Source: Dipteronia dyeriana (lineage: Eukaryota > Streptophyta > Magnoliopsida > Sapindales > Sapindaceae). From it: a stretch of 64,000 nucleotides of DNA. How positions within the stretch are numbered: position 1 is the stretch's first letter; each line of letters starts with the position of its first letter. The DNA lies in NCBI GenBank assembly GCA_032871835.1, contig CM065301.1, positions 34,480,405 through 34,544,404 on the forward strand, given 5' to 3'. Under the pieces are notes generated by a model. The model searched no databases, was not told the origin of the DNA, and saw only the letters and a list, made by a program, of their open reading frames with translations. Positions 1-11,892 of this stretch are shown here, piece by piece. The translations under genes were made by a program, and so were the position numbers.

Positions 1-3000
1 GCTATATCCTGGTATTTTGATCCGGATGGCAACTATTCTCTTACACTCAGACCCTTCTTGGGGGACGTAGCCCGACCAAGGCATTAGGAGCGCTATCTAG
101 CTATATAATAGAATTTTGATCCGAATGGTAACTATGCTCTTACACTCGGATCCTTCTTGGGGATCGTAGCCAGACCAAGGCATCAGAATTGCTATCTAGC
201 TATATCCTGGAATTTTGATCCGGATGGAAACTAAGCTCTTACACTCAGACCCTTCTTGGGGGTCGTAGCTCAACCAAGGTATCAAGAGCACTATCAAACT
301 ATATCATGGTATTTTGATCTGGAAAGAAACTATGATCTTAAACTGGGATCCTTCTTGGGGGTCGTAGCCCGACCAAAGCATCAGAAGCGCAATCCAGCCA
401 TATCCTGGTATTACTATCTGGATGGCAACTATGCTCTTACTCTCGGATCCTTCTTTGGAGTCTTTGCCAGACCAAGGCATCAAGAGCGCTATCTAGTTAT
501 ATCCCGGTATTTCGATTCAGTTGGCAACTATGTTCTTACACTCGGATCCTTCTTGGGGGTCGTATCTCGACTAAGGCATGAGGAGCGCTATCTAGCAACG
601 TCTTGGTATTTCGATCCGGATGGCAACTATGCTCTTACACTCGGATCCTTCTTGGGGATCGTACCCAGACGAAGGCATCAGAATTGCTATCTAGCTATAT
701 TCTGGAATTTGATCCGGATGGAAACTATGGTCTTACACTCAGATCCTTCTTGCGGGTCGTAGCCCGACCAAGGCATCAAAAGCACAATCTAGCTATATCC
801 TGGTATTACTATCCGGATGGTAACTATGCTCTTACTTTTGGATCCTTCTTTGGAGTCCTAGCCAGACCAAGGCATCAGGAGCGCTATCTAGTTATATCTA
901 TGTATTTCTATCCCAATTGTAACTATGCTCTTACACTCGGATCCTTCTTAAGGTTCGTAGCCCGACCAAGGCATTAGATCGCTATCTAGTTATATCCTGG
1001 TATTTCGATCCGGATGGCAATTATGCTCTTACACTCAGATTCTTCTTGGGGGTCGTACCTCAACTAAGGCATCAGGAGTGCTATCTAGCTATGTCTTGGT
1101 ATTTTGATCCGGATGGCAACTATGCTCTTGCTCTCAGAACATTCTTGGGAATCGAAGCCCGGCCAAGGCATCATGAGCGCTATCTAGCTATATCCTGGTA
1201 TTTCGATTCTGATGGCAACTACGCTCTTACACTCGGATCCTTCTAGGGGATCGTAGCCCGACCAAGGCATTAAGAGCGCTATCTAGCTATTTTCTGGTCT
1301 CGAGATCTGAGTGGCACCTATGCTCTTACACTCAGACCCTTCTTAAGGGTCATAGTTCGACCAAGGCATCAGGAGCGCTATCTAACTATATCCTGGTATT
1401 TGGATCCGGATGGCAACTATTCTCTTACACTCAGACCCTTCTTGGGGGTCGTAACCCAACCAAGGCATTAGGAACACTATCTAGCGATATCCTAGAATTT
1501 CGATCCGAATGGAAACTATCCTCTTACTCAGGGATCTTTCTTGGGGGTCGTAGCTTGACCATGGCATCAGAGGCTCTATCTAGCTATATTCTTGTATTTC
1601 GATCCGGATGGCAACTATGCTTTTACTATTGGATTCTTCTTAGGGGACGTAGCTTGACCAAGGCATCTGGAGCACCATCCAGCTATATCATGGTATTTTG
1701 ATCCAGATGGCAACAATGCTCTTACACTCGCATCCTTCTTATGGGTTGTAGCCCGACCAAGGCATCAGGAGTGCTAACTAATTATATTCTAGTATTTCGA
1801 TCCGTATGATATTTAAGCTCTTACTCTCGGATCCTTCTTTCGGTTCGTAAACCGACCAAGGCATCAAGAGCGATATCTAGCTATATCCTGGTATCGAGAT
1901 CTGGATGGCAATAATGCTCATATACTCAGATCCTTCGCAGGGGTTGTAGACCGCCCAAGGCATCAGGAGCGCTATCTAGCTATATCTTGATATTTTGATC
2001 CGAATGGAAACTATTCTCTTTCACTCTGACCTTTCTTGAGGGTTGTAGCCTGACCAAGGCATAATGAGCGCTATCTAGCTATTTCCTGGTCTTGAGATCT
2101 GTATGGCAACTATGCTCTTGCACTCAGACCTTTATTGAGGGTCGTAGCCCTACCAAAGCATCATGAGCGCTATCTAGATATATCCTGGTATTTCAATCCA
2201 GATGGAAACTATTCTCTTACACTCAAACCCTTCTTGGGGGTCGTAGCCCGACCAAGGCATAAGGAGCGCTATCTAGTTATATCCTGGTAATTCGATCCAG
2301 ATGGCAACTATGCTCCTACACTAAGATTCTTCTTAGAGGTCGTAGCCCGACCAAGGCATCAGGAGCGCAATCTAGCTATATCATAGTATTACTATTAGGA
2401 TGGCAACTATGCTCTTACTCTCGGATCCTTCTTTGGAGTCCTAGCCAGACCAAGGCATCAGGAGCGCTATCTAGCTATATCCCTGTATCAAGATCTGGAT
2501 GGCAATAATGCTCTTATACTTAGATCCTTCTTGGGGGTTATACCCCGACAAAGGCATTAGGAGCGCTGTCTAGCTATTTTCTGGTCTCCAGATCTGGATG
2601 GCAACTATGCTCTTACACTCAGACCCTTCTTGAGGGTCGTAGCCTGACCAAGGCATCTGGTACGCTATCTAGCTATATCCTTGTATTTTGATTCGGATTG
2701 CAACTATTCTCTTACACTCAGACCCTTCTTTGGGGTCGTAGCTGACCAAGCATTAAGAGAGCTATCTAGCTATATCTTAGAATTTCGATCCGGATGGCAA
2801 CAATGCTCTTACACTCAGATCCTTCTTGGGGATCGTAGCCAGACCAAGGCATCAGAATCACTATCTACCTATATCTTGGAATTTTGATCCGGATGGAAAC
2901 TATGCTCATACACTCAGACCCTTCTTGGGGGTCGTAGCCCGACTTAAGCATTGGAAGCTCTATCAAACTATATCCTGGTATTTTGATTTGGATGGAAACT

Positions 3001-4640
3001 ATGCTCTTACACTCGGATCCTTCTTGTGGGTAGTAGCCTGACCAAGGCATCAGAAGCACAATCTAGCTATATCCTGGTATTACTATCCGGATGGCAACTA
3101 TGCTCTTACTCTCGGATCCTTCTTTGGAGTCCTAGCCAGACTTAACCATCAGGAGCGCTATCTAGTTATATCCTGGTATTTTGATCCGGATGGCAACTAT
3201 GCTCTTACACTCAGATCCTTCTTAAGGGTCGTAGCCCGACAAAGACATTAGATCGTTATCTAGTTATATCCTGGTATTTCAATCCGGATGGCAACTATGC
3301 TCTTACACTCAGATCCTTCATGGGGGTCGAATCCCTACTAAGGCATCATGAGCGCTATCTAGCTGTGTCTTGTTATTTCGATCGGGATGGCAACTATGCT
3401 CTTGCTCTCACATCATTCTTGGTCGTAGCCCGGCCAAGGCATCGTGAGCGCTATATAGCTAAATCCTGGTATTTCGATCCGGATGGCAACTATGCTCTTA
3501 CACTAAGATCCTTCTTGGGGTCGTAGCTCGACCAAGGCATTAAGAGCTCTATGTAGCTATTTTCTGGTCTCGAGATCTGAGTGGCACCTATTCTCTTACA
3601 CTCAGACCCTTCTTGAGGGTCGTAGCCCGACCAAGGCCTCAGGAACGCTATCTAGCTATATCCTGGTATTTTGATCCAGATGGCAACTATTCTCTTACAC
3701 TCAGACCCTTCTAGGGGGTCGTAGCTCGACCAAGGCATTAGAAGCACTATCTAATGATATCCTGGAATTTCGATCCGAATGGCAACTATCCTCTTACTCT
3801 GGGATCCTTCTTGGAGGTCGTAGCCCGACCAAGGCATCAGAAGCGCTATCTAGCTATATTCTTGTATTTCGATCCGGATGGCAACTATGTTTTTACTCTT
3901 GGATCCTTCTTAGGGGACGTAGCTTGACCAAGGCATCAGGAGCACCATCCAGCTATATCTTGGTATTTTGATCAAGATGGAAACTATGCTCTTACTCTCA
4001 GATCCTTCTTTTGTGTTGTAACCCGACCAAGGCATCAAGAGCGCTATCTAGCTATATCCTGGTATCAAGATCTGGATGGCAATAATGCTCATATACTCAG
4101 ATCCTTATTGGGGGTTGTAGCACGCCCAAGGCCTCAGGTGCGCTATCTAGCTATATCCTGATATTTTGATCTGGATGGAAACTATTCTCTTTCACTCAGA
4201 CACTTACGGGGTCGTAGTCTGACCAAGGCATCATGAGGGCTATCTAGTGTTTTCCTCGTATTTCGATCCAGATGGCAACTATGCTCTTACACTCTGAACC
4301 TTCTTGGGGGTCGTAGCCCGACTAAGGCATCAGAAGCGCTATCTAGCTATATTCTTGTATTTCGATCCGGATGGCAACTATGCTATTACTCTCAGATCCT
4401 TCTTGGCGGTCGTAGCTAGACCAAGGCATCAAGCGCGCTATCTAGCTATATCCTGGTATCGAGATATGGATGGCAATAATGCTCTTATACTCAGATCCTT
4501 CTTGGGGGTTGTAGCCTGACCAAGGCATCAGGAGCGCTATCTAGCTATTTCCTAGTCTCGATATCTGGATGGCAACTATCCTCTTGCACTCAGACCCTTC
4601 TTGAGGGTGTTAGCCCGGCCAAGGCATCAGGGGAGGAGAC
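1..4640 (+). repeat. Large tandem array of 99-bp units (about 47 copies)
   Basis: Units recur every 99 bp (starts at 1, 100, 199, 298 and onward) around motifs such as GATCCGGATGGCAACTATG, CTCTTACACTCAGATCC and GACCAAGGCATCAGGAG. Copies differ by point changes and a few short indels. Variant units recur in the same order about 2,270 bp (23 units) apart, for example 804/3079, 1296/3566 and 1643/3913, so the array has higher-order structure. Open stretches encode a 33-residue repeat only because 99 is a multiple of three. The same unit in 2-5 copies lies downstream of integrase in the other elements, so this is an expanded 3' untranslated repeat. Confidence 0.95.
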
Positions 4641-4785
4641 ATCGGCCTAGTAACTATCTGGAGAGTTGCTCGAGGTTCTTGGATGTTTCCCATGATGGAA
4701 AGAAGACTTTGGACCCGTCTGGGATGAGTAGTGACTCACTTGTGCATTGGATGGCCCTATTTGAATGGAGATGGGCTACCTGTCT
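4641..4785. other. Single-copy linker between two tandem arrays
   Basis: About 145 bp follow the last 99-bp unit and precede the first 450-bp unit. I see no second copy elsewhere in the window and no convincing reading frame. It may be a relic of the sequence that lay between the two repeat families before they expanded. Confidence 0.5.
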
Positions 4786-6937
4786 GGAACCGGTCTAGAG
4801 GCATACTTGAGATTTCGTAAAGCCCCCAACAATTGAGATAAAGCTCTGGACCATGCTAGAACGAGATAGAAATTTAGTGGCTCACATGGGCTTTGATCGA
4901 CCCGGTATAAGAAGTGAGGAGCCACTTGGCCTTACAGTGAGGCTGCTACTCCAGAGGTTAGCTTAGGCATGTAGGAGGCCTTACCAAGAGTGGGAAACCC
5001 CTTGGCTCTCCTTGATCAGATCAGGTTTCGGTGGCTTGCTAGGGCGATGAATGACACTGTACATATAGAGTGAAGCCACCAGTCTTGTAGCGGTGCTATT
5101 GCTCTAAAAGCTTGCTTAGGCACGTAGGTGGCCTTACCAAATGTGGAAAGCTTCTGAGACCTCCTCGATCAGATCGTTCTTTGGTGGCTTGCTAGGATGG
5201 TGAATGACCTGGTAGAAATGAAGCCACCGGTCTGGTACTGGTCCAGAAGCATGCTTGGGATCTTTGGAGTCCCCTACAATTGAAATAAGGCTCTAGACCA
5301 TGCTGGAACGAAACAGGAGCTCAGTGGCAATTAGGCGTTGGCCGGTCCAGTATAAGAAGTGAGGAGCCACTTGTCCTTACAATGAGGTTGCTACTCCAGA
5401 GGTTTGCTTAGGCATGTGAGAGGCCTTACCAAGAGTGGGAAACCTCTGGCTCTCCTCGATCAGATCGTGCTTGCTAGCTTGCTAGAGCGATAAATGACCT
5501 AGTACATATAGAGCAAAGCCACCGGTCTTGTAGCGGTGCTATCGCTCTAGAAGCTTGCTTGGGCACGTAGGAGGCCTTACCAAATATGGGAAGCTTCTAG
5601 GTTGTCCTCGATAAGATCGGGCTTTGGTGGCTTGCTAGGGCGGTGAATGGCTCGGTACACTCAGAGCAAAGCCACCGGTTTGGTACTTGTCCAGAAGCAT
5701 GCTTGGGATCTTTGGAGTCCCTAACAATTTGAAAGGAGGCTCTGGACCATACTGGAATGGATCGGGGTCGTAATGGCACACTAGGTCGTTGACTGGCCCA
5801 ATATAAGAAGTGAGAAGCCACTTGGCCTTACAGTGAGGCTGTTACTTTAGAGGTTTGCTTAGGCATGTATGAGGCCTTACAAAGAGTGAGAAACCTCCTA
5901 GCTCTCCTCGATCAGATCGGGCTTCTGTGGCTTGCTAGGGCGATGAATGACCGGGTACATATAGAGCAAAGCCACTGGTTTTGTGGCGGTGCTACCGCTC
6001 CAGAAGCTTGCTTGGGCACGTAGAAGGCCTTACCAAATATGGGAAGCTTCTAGGTTATCCTCGATAAGATCGGGCTTCGTTGGCTGGCTAAGGCGGTGAA
6101 TGGCCCGATACACAAAGGGCAAAGCCACCGGTCTAGTACTGGTCAAGAAGCATGCTAAAGATCTTTAGAGTCCCCAGCAATTTGAAAGGAGGCTCTAGAC
6201 CATGCAGGAATGGATCGGGGTCGTAATGGCTTACACGGGCATTGACTGGCCCTGAATAAGAAGTGAGGAGCCACTTGGCCTTACAGTAAGGCTTCTACTC
6301 CAGAGGTTTGCTAAGGCATGTAAGAGGCCTTACCAAGAGTGGGAAACCTTTGGGTTCTCTTCGATCAGATCGGGCTTCGGTGGTTTGCTAGGGTGATGAA
6401 TGACCCGGTACATATAGAGCAAAGCCACCAGTCTTGTAGCGGTGTTACCACTCTAGAAGCTTGCTTGGGCACGTAGGAGGCCTTACCAAATGTGGGAGGC
6501 TTCTAGGTTGTCCTTGATCAGATAAGGCTTTGGTGGCTTGCTAGGGCGATGAATTGCCCGGTACACACGTAGTAAAGGCACCGGTCTAGTACTGGTCTAG
6601 AAGCATGCTTGGGATATTTGGAGTCCCTAGCAATTTGAAAGGAGGCTCTTGACCATGCTGGAATGGATCGGGGTCGTAATGGCTCACTTGGGCGTTGACC
6701 GACCCTGTACAATAAGTGAGGAGCCACTTAGCCTTACAGTGAGGCTGCTACTCCATAGTTTTGCTTAGGCATGTAAGAGGCCTTACCAATAGTGGGAAAC
6801 CTCTGGCTCTCCTCGATCAGATCGGGCTTCGGTGGCTTGCTAGGGCGATGAATAACCCGAAACATATAAAGCAAAGCCACCGGTCTGGTACTGGTCCAGA
6901 AGTATGCTTGGGATCTTTGGAGACCCCAGCAATTTGA
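4786..6937 (+). repeat. Second tandem array, about 450-bp units, nearly 5 copies
   Basis: The landmark ATAAGAAGTGAGGAGCCACT or a close variant recurs near 4908, 5352, 5802, 6255 and 6711, giving a period of 444-456 bp. Each unit contains two related sub-blocks, each with AGGCCTTACCAA, a CTCGATCAGATCGGGCTT-like stretch, GGTGGCTTGCTAGGGC and AAAGCCACCGGTCT. The period is therefore a higher-order unit built from diverged copies of about 150 bp plus a spacer. It is unrelated in sequence to the 99-bp repeat and is not seen in the other elements here. Short open frames on the minus strand follow the periodicity and are not credited as genes. Confidence 0.9.
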
Positions 6938-7300
6938 AATGAGAAGCTAGAAAGAGGCCTTGCTGAAGCCCGAGATCCCCCTACAGTGCTCTCAGGAATA
7001 GAGTCAACAGAAGGCGGGATCGTGCCTGAGTCAGTGACAAACCTTCTTGATGCAGCTATACCGCCTGAAGTTGTGACGGTGATCAATGAAATCGTGGAGG
7101 AGAATCCTACTGACCCCGTGGCAGCCGGGGCTGATCCCTAGGAGGAGGTGGCGGAGGCTGCAGATGCAGCTGACAAGAACGAGCCGAGGTTCATTCTGTG
7201 GAGAAGGAGGCTGGAGGTCCTCAGGAAGAAGAAAAAGCTTGAGTTCTTTCACATGCAATCTATTTTGAATGCCCGAAAAAGAGGGTAGGCATCCCATCTT
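6938..7300 (+). pseudogene. C-terminal remnant of the antisense gene, element A
   Basis: This segment matches the end of the antisense gene in element D (58650-59010). It shares the blocks around AGGCCTTGCTGAAGCCCGAG, the run GTCAACAGAAGGCGGGAT, and the tail GAATGCCCGAAAAAG. It runs opposite to element A's gag-pol. Everything upstream (domain region, introns, coiled coil) is missing and is replaced at about 6937 by the 450-bp array, so it cannot encode the full protein. A stop interrupts the frame near 7140. The function of the tail is unknown. Confidence 0.7.
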
Positions 7301-7405
7301 CAACTGTGTTTGATCTTTTTTACTTTTCTTTTGTAGCCCGGAACCAGGGATTGGGCCCCCCTTGCTTGTTGTAGCCTTGTTAAGGGATAGGCTCAATTAC
7401 TTGAT

Positions 7406-7411
7406 AATAAA
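7406..7411 (+). terminator. AATAAA after the antisense gene, element A
   Basis: AATAAA lies about 100 bp after the antisense gene tail, preceded by a conserved block (TAGCCCGGAACCAGGGATTG) and followed by AATTTTAATC. The same hexamer and context occur at 59131 in element D. A role as polyadenylation signal for the plus-strand transcript is inferred. Confidence 0.5.
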
Positions 7412-7800
7412 ATTTTAATCTCAGATCTAACTCTGGCTTGCATGTACTTGCTTGGTCTTCCTCTAGGTCCAGCTTTTATATCGAAACAAGCAATCTTTGG
7501 AGGAAATAACAAGATAAGAAAAAAGGTTATTAGCATTGAGTCCCCATACTAATGAAACTCCTAGCTCAACTTCTTCAGTTGACAGTCCCCATGTTTGATT
7601 GTGGGTCTGCTATAGTAAGTGACCATGTATCAATGAGAACTAGTGAAATAACAAGAGCATAGAGTTTAAGTAAATCGAGCCCTCTATTCCCGAGCTCTTT
7701 TGGGGGGATGTAGCCCAAGTAGAACATTAAGTAAAGACCTGTTTAGCCCCCTTCTTAGGTTCAGGATTAGGAAGGCTTTCGCGCTTTCAAGCTCGATTCC
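7412..7800. other. Conserved spacer between antisense gene and 99-bp repeats, A
   Basis: About 390 bp without a coding frame. Blocks such as TTGCATGTACTTGCTTGGTC and CTGTTTAGCC recur in the corresponding spacer of element D (59137-59505) and, more diverged, in F and B. It is a family-specific noncoding part of the 3' region. Confidence 0.6.
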
Positions 7801-8232
7801 TTTTTGGGGGGAACGGTAGCCCGACCAAGGCATCATGAGGGCTGTCTAGCTATTTCCTGGTCTTGAGATCTGGATGGCAACTATGCTCTTACACTTAAAT
7901 CCTTCTTGGGGATCCCAACCAAGGCATCAGGAGGGCTATCTAGCTATTTTCTTGTCGTGTGATCTGGATGGCAACTATGCTCTTACACTCAGATCCTTCT
8001 TGGGTGTGGTAGCCTGACCAAGGCATCAAGATGGCTATCTAGCTATTTCTTGGTCTCGAGATCTGGATGGTAATTACGCTATTACACTCAGATCCTTCTT
8101 GGGGGTGGTAGCCTAATAAGGCATCAAGAGGGCTATCTAGCTTTTTCCTGGTCTCGAGATTTGGATGGCAACTATGCTTTTACACTCAGACCTTTCTTGG
8201 AGGGGGGTGGTGCCCAGCCGAGGCATCAGGAG
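7801..8232 (+). repeat. 99-bp repeats, about 4.4 copies, element A
   Basis: A short array of the same 99-bp unit as 1-4640, in the same orientation, with the subtype wording TTTCCTGGTCTCGAGATCTGG and GAGGGCTATCTAGC. It sits directly downstream of the integrase gene in element terms. This is the ancestral position of the repeat family in these elements. Confidence 0.9.
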
Positions 8233-8351
8233 TAGCGAGGGGGCTTCCCCAGCTTACCCCTGGTCTTGAGGCGATAATGTCGAAACATTCTATGTAGACC
8301 CAAATCATTGTAGGACATAGTTGAAGAAGGAGTAAACAGGAAAAGGCAAGC

Positions 8352-8357
8352 TTTATT
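8352..8357 (-). terminator. AATAAA downstream of pol, element A
   Basis: On the minus strand ATCAATAAAG lies about 85 nt after the integrase stop and before the 99-bp repeats. The same hexamer stands at this place in B (24087), F (37433), D (60164) and the right-edge copy (62567). Its conservation supports use as a polyadenylation signal of gag-pol mRNA; this is inference. Confidence 0.5.
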
Positions 8358-8439
8358 GATATGGAAGATGGAGTACAATACTGTCATAAGAAAAATAAAA
8401 TAAGCTACTCGGAGGTCGGCTTGCTCCAATGTCCCCAGT

Positions 8440-9700
8440 TCAAGGGTAAAATTTCCTTAGGTGATCCGCGGTATAAGTATGGTCGATGAGTCGACCATTC
8501 ATATCCTCGAGCTTGTAAGCCCCATTACAGATCACCATATTTATTAGGTAGGGTCCTTCCCAGTTGAGCCCTAAGACCCCGTCTGACCTTTTCCTGGTGT
8601 TCAACATCACTTTCCTGAGGACTAGATCCCCTTCTTTGAAGCTTTGGACTTTAACCCTCCTGTTAAAATACCTGACAATTCTGCCTTGGTAGATTGCTAC
8701 CTTCTCAGCTATTCGATCCTGCTTTTCTTCCAGGAGGTCCAAGCTAGCTTGGAGCTTGCTTTCATTGCTCCCTGATTCGAATCGTTGGACTATAAAGGAG
8801 GTTAACTTGTGCTCTATAGGTAGGACTGCTTCAACCCCGAAGTCCAGCGAGTAGGGTGTTTCCCCAGTAGTTGTTCTCCTTGTAGTGCGGTAAGCACAAA
8901 GGACCTCGGGAAACTCCTCTACCCACTTGTATTTCTTTTGTTGTAGCTTTTTCTTTAATCATTTCTTGATGGTTTTGTTCATGGATTCCACCAAACCATT
9001 GGTCTGAGGGTGGGCTACCGAAGCAAACCGAAGGTCGATTCCCAAACCTTCACAAAAATCTCTGAATCAACAATTATCGATCTGTTTTTTGAGGTCGGTT
9101 ATGATGGCAAGAGGGGTTTCGAACCTGCAAACTACATTGATCTTGATGAACCTTGTTGTGTTCTCTTTCGATATCTGAGAGAGTGGTCCGGCTTCAACCC
9201 TTTTTTTGAAGTAGTCAATTGCTACGATAACATGCTTGGCCTGTCCCGGAGCTGTAGGAAGCGGCCCAATCAAATCGACTCTTCACATAGCAAAGGGGTA
9301 TAGTGAGCTAAGGGACGACAAGCGCTCTAGATGTAGGTGATTCAAGTTGGCAGCCTTCTGGCATGCCTCTCAGGTTTGTACCAAGTTCTTAGCATCTTGA
9401 TGAATGGTCAGCCAATAATACCCCATGTGGAGAACCTGATATGCCAAGGCCTCTCCACCAATATCGTTCCCGCATTCCTCGTAATAGACCTCTCTCAAAG
9501 CCCACATGGCATCTTCACGGTGCAGACATCGGAGTAGGGGAAGGGATTTTCCCCTTCTATATAAATGCCCATCCACCATTCAATACCGGATTGAGAGCCT
9601 TTTAATCCTCCTAGCTTGGTTGAGTTCCCCGGGGAGTTTCCCGTCCTGTAGATATTCTGCTATTGGATCCGTCCAGCATGGCCTTCGGTCCAAGGTATAA
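8440..9700 (-). pseudogene. Integrase, element A (degenerate)
   Basis: Integrase joins retroelement cDNA to host DNA. Reading on the minus strand one sees the HHCC zinc region (GGEALAYQVLHMGYYW and surrounding residues), the core with VDLIGPLPTAPGQA (first Asp), CRFETPLAIITD (second Asp), NGLVESTNKTIK (Glu), and the C-terminal part ending DHLRKFYP at about 8443. The longest open pieces are 8440-8742, 9067-9273 and 9370-9579; stops and frameshifts separate them. Motif changes include ITDLKKQ where relatives read ITDLGKQ. Not functional as read. Confidence 0.9.
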
Positions 9701-9709
9701 GCTTTCTTA

Positions 9710-10180
9710 CCAGTCATAATGCTAGGTAGGGGGATTACTTGAAGAGGGACTCCGTAAGGTAGGGTCTGGCCACCATAGACAGCTATCTTGTTTAGGACAC
9801 AACAAGATGATTTAGCTATCGAGGTATCTGCTCGATTCTGAATCCCCTAAATTTGGTCGTGAGTTGTTCTACCATTTTTAGGTAAGCGATCATGTTATCC
9901 CCTTTAGCATGATAATCCCCATAAACTTGATTGACCACGAGTGAAGAGTCACTCTTGATATTCAGGTAACCAACCCCGAGCTTTATGGCATTTTTTGTCC
10001 CTGCTAGCAGGGCTTCGTATTCCGCTTCATTGTTAGTGGCTTTAAATTTAAACTCGAAACAATGGTAGCACCCAGTTCCTTCTGGGTCGATGAGGATTAT
10101 GCCCGCTCCTCCCCCGAACTTTTTGGAAGCTTCATCAGTGTAGAGAGACCATGACTCGTAGCCCTTTGGCCAGTTGTCAG
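9710..10180 (-). pseudogene. Second (archaeal-type) RNase H, element A
   Basis: The minus strand reads SWSLYTDEASKKFGGGAGI, NNEAEYEALLAGTK and SDSSLVVNQV, the acidic motifs of the extra RNase H domain that marks the Tat lineage. It lies between the ordinary RNase H and integrase. The frame is open over most of the domain but breaks near its C-terminal end (about 9780-9850), with stops before the join to integrase. Confidence 0.85.
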
Positions 10181-10189
10181 ATTCTGGAA

Positions 10190-10720
10190 TCCTCTCAAGG
10201 GTGACATCTGCTACCGTGGGGGTTGCCTGATTTGAAGGTACTGAAAGCTCAGCTACAAAGTCCGCTAATGCTTGAGCTTTTATCTTGGTCCTAGTCTTAT
10301 ACTTTAAATCAAACTGGGTAAGCTCTAGGGCCCATAGAACAAGCCTTCCAGAATCATCCGGCCTTTACAAGAGCTTATGATGGGGTGGGTCCGTCACCAC
10401 TGCTATTGAATGAGCATGAAAGTAAGGACGAAGTTTCCTTACTGAGGTTACCAAGGCTTAAACGAGCTTTTCTAACAGAGTATAGTTCTTTTCGGGTTTG
10501 GTTAGAGCGTGACTCATATAGTAGATAGGTCGTTGGATCCTATCCTCGCATTCCCTGACCAAGGCCCCACTCACAGCGGTTTCTGAAACGGCCAAGTATA
10601 TTTGGATCTCTTCTCCAGGATTTGGCTTGACCAGCAGTGGAGGGCTTGTTAGGTATCTTTTCAAAGCTTGGAAAGCCTGTTTGCTCTCCTGATCCCACTT
10701 CATGTTTCTTCCCTACTTGA
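10190..10720 (-). pseudogene. RNase H (first), element A
   Basis: This is the conventional Ty3/Gypsy RNase H that follows reverse transcriptase. Visible blocks are KWDQESKQAFQALKRYL, IYLAVSETAVSGALV, YYMSHALTKPEKNYT and LEKLV before a stop near 10458. Beyond the stop the frame continues through RKLRPYFHAHSIAVVTD and ADFVAELSVPS. The stop replaces an Ala codon region that is intact in B. Confidence 0.85.
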
Positions 10721-10859
10721 TTGCTTTGAAGAATGGTAGGCACTTATCGGTAGACCGGGAGATGAACCTGTTGAGCGCTGCTACCTGTCCGATCAAGACT
10801 TGAACCTGTTTAAGAGATGCGGGGGATTTTAGATATAGAATAGCCGTTATTTTTTATGG

Positions 10860-11560
10860 GTTAGCCTTTATGCCTCTCTCATGGACCATGAAGCCCTAAA
10901 ACTTCCCCGCAGTTACACCAAAGTCGCATTTTGAAGGGTTCAACCTCATTTGGTTTTCCCTTAGAATCATGAAGGTCCTAAAAAGGTCGTCAAGGTGGCC
11001 TTCCGGGGTCGAATATTTAGTGATCATATCGTCGATATACACCTCCATCGACCTTCCAATTTTGGGCTTGCACAAACGGTTGACTAACCGTTGGTAAGTA
11101 GCTCCTGCGTTTTTGAGCCCGAAAGGCTTCACCTTGTAGCAGTATAGGCCTTGCACGGTGATGAAGCTGGTCTTTTCTTGGTTCGCGGAATGCATCATAA
11201 TCTGATTATAGCCGAAAAAAACGTCCATGAAGCTCAGGAGCTTGTTCCCGGAGGTGGAATCAACCAACTGATCAATTTTTGGCTGAGGAAAACTGTCCTA
11301 CGGACATGCCCGGTTGAGGTCGGTGTGATCCACGCACATGCACCACTTCCTATTTTTCTTCGTGGCCGTGACCATGACCAAGTTAGTGAGCCATTCGGTG
11401 TAGCGGGGTTCTCGAATGAAGCTTGTCTAGGTGAGTTTATCCACCTCTTCTTCAACCGCCACATTTCTTTCAGAGTTGAAGTGGTGCATTTTCTGTTTGA
11501 TAGGATTGAAGGTCGGATCCACCTCCAGTCGATGTGCAGCTAATGTCATCGGGATCACCG
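10860..11560 (-). pseudogene. Reverse transcriptase, element A
   Basis: This enzyme copies element RNA to DNA. The minus strand shows DLNRACP, KIDQLVDSTSGNKLLSFMDV (catalytic-Asp region), [16 protein letters not shown] and the active-site box VYIDDM. The open stretch 10896-11267 holds the palm domain; the N-terminal part needs a frameshift near 11270 and carries stops. FLGYNQI of relatives is FFGYNQI here, but the catalytic Asp residues are kept. Confidence 0.9.
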
Positions 11561-11892
11561 GCATCTCCGTATGACTCTAGGTAAAAATATCGTTTAATTT
11601 CGTGAGGAGCCTAATCAAGCCCTCTTTCATTTCTGGCTCAAGGGTAGCTCCGATCTTACCGACCTTCGAGGGATCGGTTAGTCGAATGGGAATCTCCTCT
11701 AACTTATCAACCGGGGTGGCCGCTGGCCCATTCCCTTCTCTATTCTTCCATGTCGGGCACCACAAGGACTTCTTTGGGATAATCGATGGAGCCCGCGTCT
11801 TCCAGGTTTAGTACCGGGGTTATCCCGTCTTGGATAATCGTTACTTGGGTAAGCTATTTAGCTAGAGCTGCTGGGTTAGCTGACACTGCGTA

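Noticed and set aside
256..1246. Open frames encoding a 33-residue repeat (WYFDPDGNYALTL and similar) as a repetitive protein gene
   Set aside because: The unit is 99 bp, so any frame without a stop repeats. Open stretches switch among frames, stops are scattered, and the same repeat is noncoding downstream of integrase in other elements.
5597..7086. Minus-strand open frames with SIPVWSRASFQI-type repeats
   Set aside because: They follow the period of the 450-bp array and have no conserved start or context.
1..8232. CRISPR-like array from regularly spaced repeats
   Set aside because: There are no repeat-spacer units; the whole 99-bp unit is repeated, and the context is a eukaryotic retrotransposon.
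11151..11543. Plus-strand open frame of 130 codons
   Set aside because: It is the opposite strand of the reverse transcriptase region of element A; no homologous frame is kept in other copies.
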